A DNA stretch of 5,233 nt from an uncultured Oscillospiraceae bacterium. Lineage in GTDB: Bacteria > Bacillota > Clostridia > Oscillospirales > Oscillospiraceae. The position numbers and the translations under genes are program-made. Below, one piece after another: positions 5,173 through 5,233 of the stretch. The first letter of the stretch is position 1, and every line of letters starts with the position of its first letter. The notes below the pieces were generated by a model. It was given only the letters and a program-made list of their open reading frames with translations. It had not been told where the DNA came from and made no database searches. The stretch lies in the NCBI GenBank assembly GCA_934623545.1, contig CAKTVN010000132.1:1-5233 (forward strand), written 5' to 3'.

Positions 5173-5233
5173 CTAACTTGTAATATCGGTCGCTATGGGC
5201 TTTTGCCCGGCGCGGTCTTGAGAAATTTTCTCT
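5173..5233 (+). other. 5' end of an unidentified transcript
   Basis: Downstream of the strong promoter there are about 54 transcribed bases in the window. They include a small hairpin GGGC-TTTT-GCCC (5197-5208), extendable by CGC/GCG (5191-5193 with 5210-5212), and a near-palindrome GAGAAATTTTCTC at the very end. No ribosome binding site or gene start is visible, and I do not recognise an RNA family from this fragment. Confidence 0.35.

Noticed and set aside
5195..5221. Eight-codon frame starting with ATG after the strong promoter
   Set aside because: There is no Shine-Dalgarno sequence and its bases lie in the small hairpin; too little to support a leader peptide.

Overview
The window looks like chromosomal DNA from a GC-rich anaerobic Firmicute, most likely a clostridium of the Oscillospiraceae/Ruminococcaceae type. 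This is an inference. It rests on strong AGGAGG-type ribosome binding sites, TTG starts, sigma-A promoters of the TTGACA/TATAAT type, U-tract terminators, a secreted protein with Ig-like domains and the beginning of an S-layer homology segment, and a Firmicutes-style tsaE-tsaB pair. There is no tRNA, rRNA, CRISPR array or transposase gene.

Left part (1-2268, all minus strand). A secreted Ig-like/SLH surface protein runs off the left edge (767 to 1). It starts at TTG and lies behind a GC-rich leader hairpin. Upstream of it is a monocistronic SEDS-family gene (RodA/FtsW type, 2111-963) with its own terminator (931-899), a long leader containing a 66-bp inverted repeat, and its own extended -10 promoter (2268-2240).

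Middle (2275-4175, plus strand). A second extended -10 promoter, back-to-back with the first, starts a tight operon: tsaE (2332-2769), tsaB (2750-3454) and upp (3477-4127), closed by a clear terminator (4145-4175). tsaE and tsaB overlap by 20 bp and make two subunits of the tRNA t6A machinery. upp makes uracil phosphoribosyltransferase for pyrimidine salvage. A second, near-consensus promoter lies inside tsaB and could drive upp alone.

Right part (4176-5233). A class I SAM-dependent methyltransferase of unknown substrate (4193-4942) begins directly after the upp terminator. Its stop codon abuts a 161-162 bp imperfect palindrome (about 4942-5103) that looks like a miniature inverted-repeat element or a long hairpin RNA. 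After that comes a strong sigma-A promoter (5144-5172) reading out of the window; the gene it serves is not visible.

The most interesting material is non-coding: the divergent promoter pair with a stem at the 5' end of the SEDS mRNA, the internal promoter in tsaB, and the palindrome after the methyltransferase gene. I found no clear new multi-gene system.
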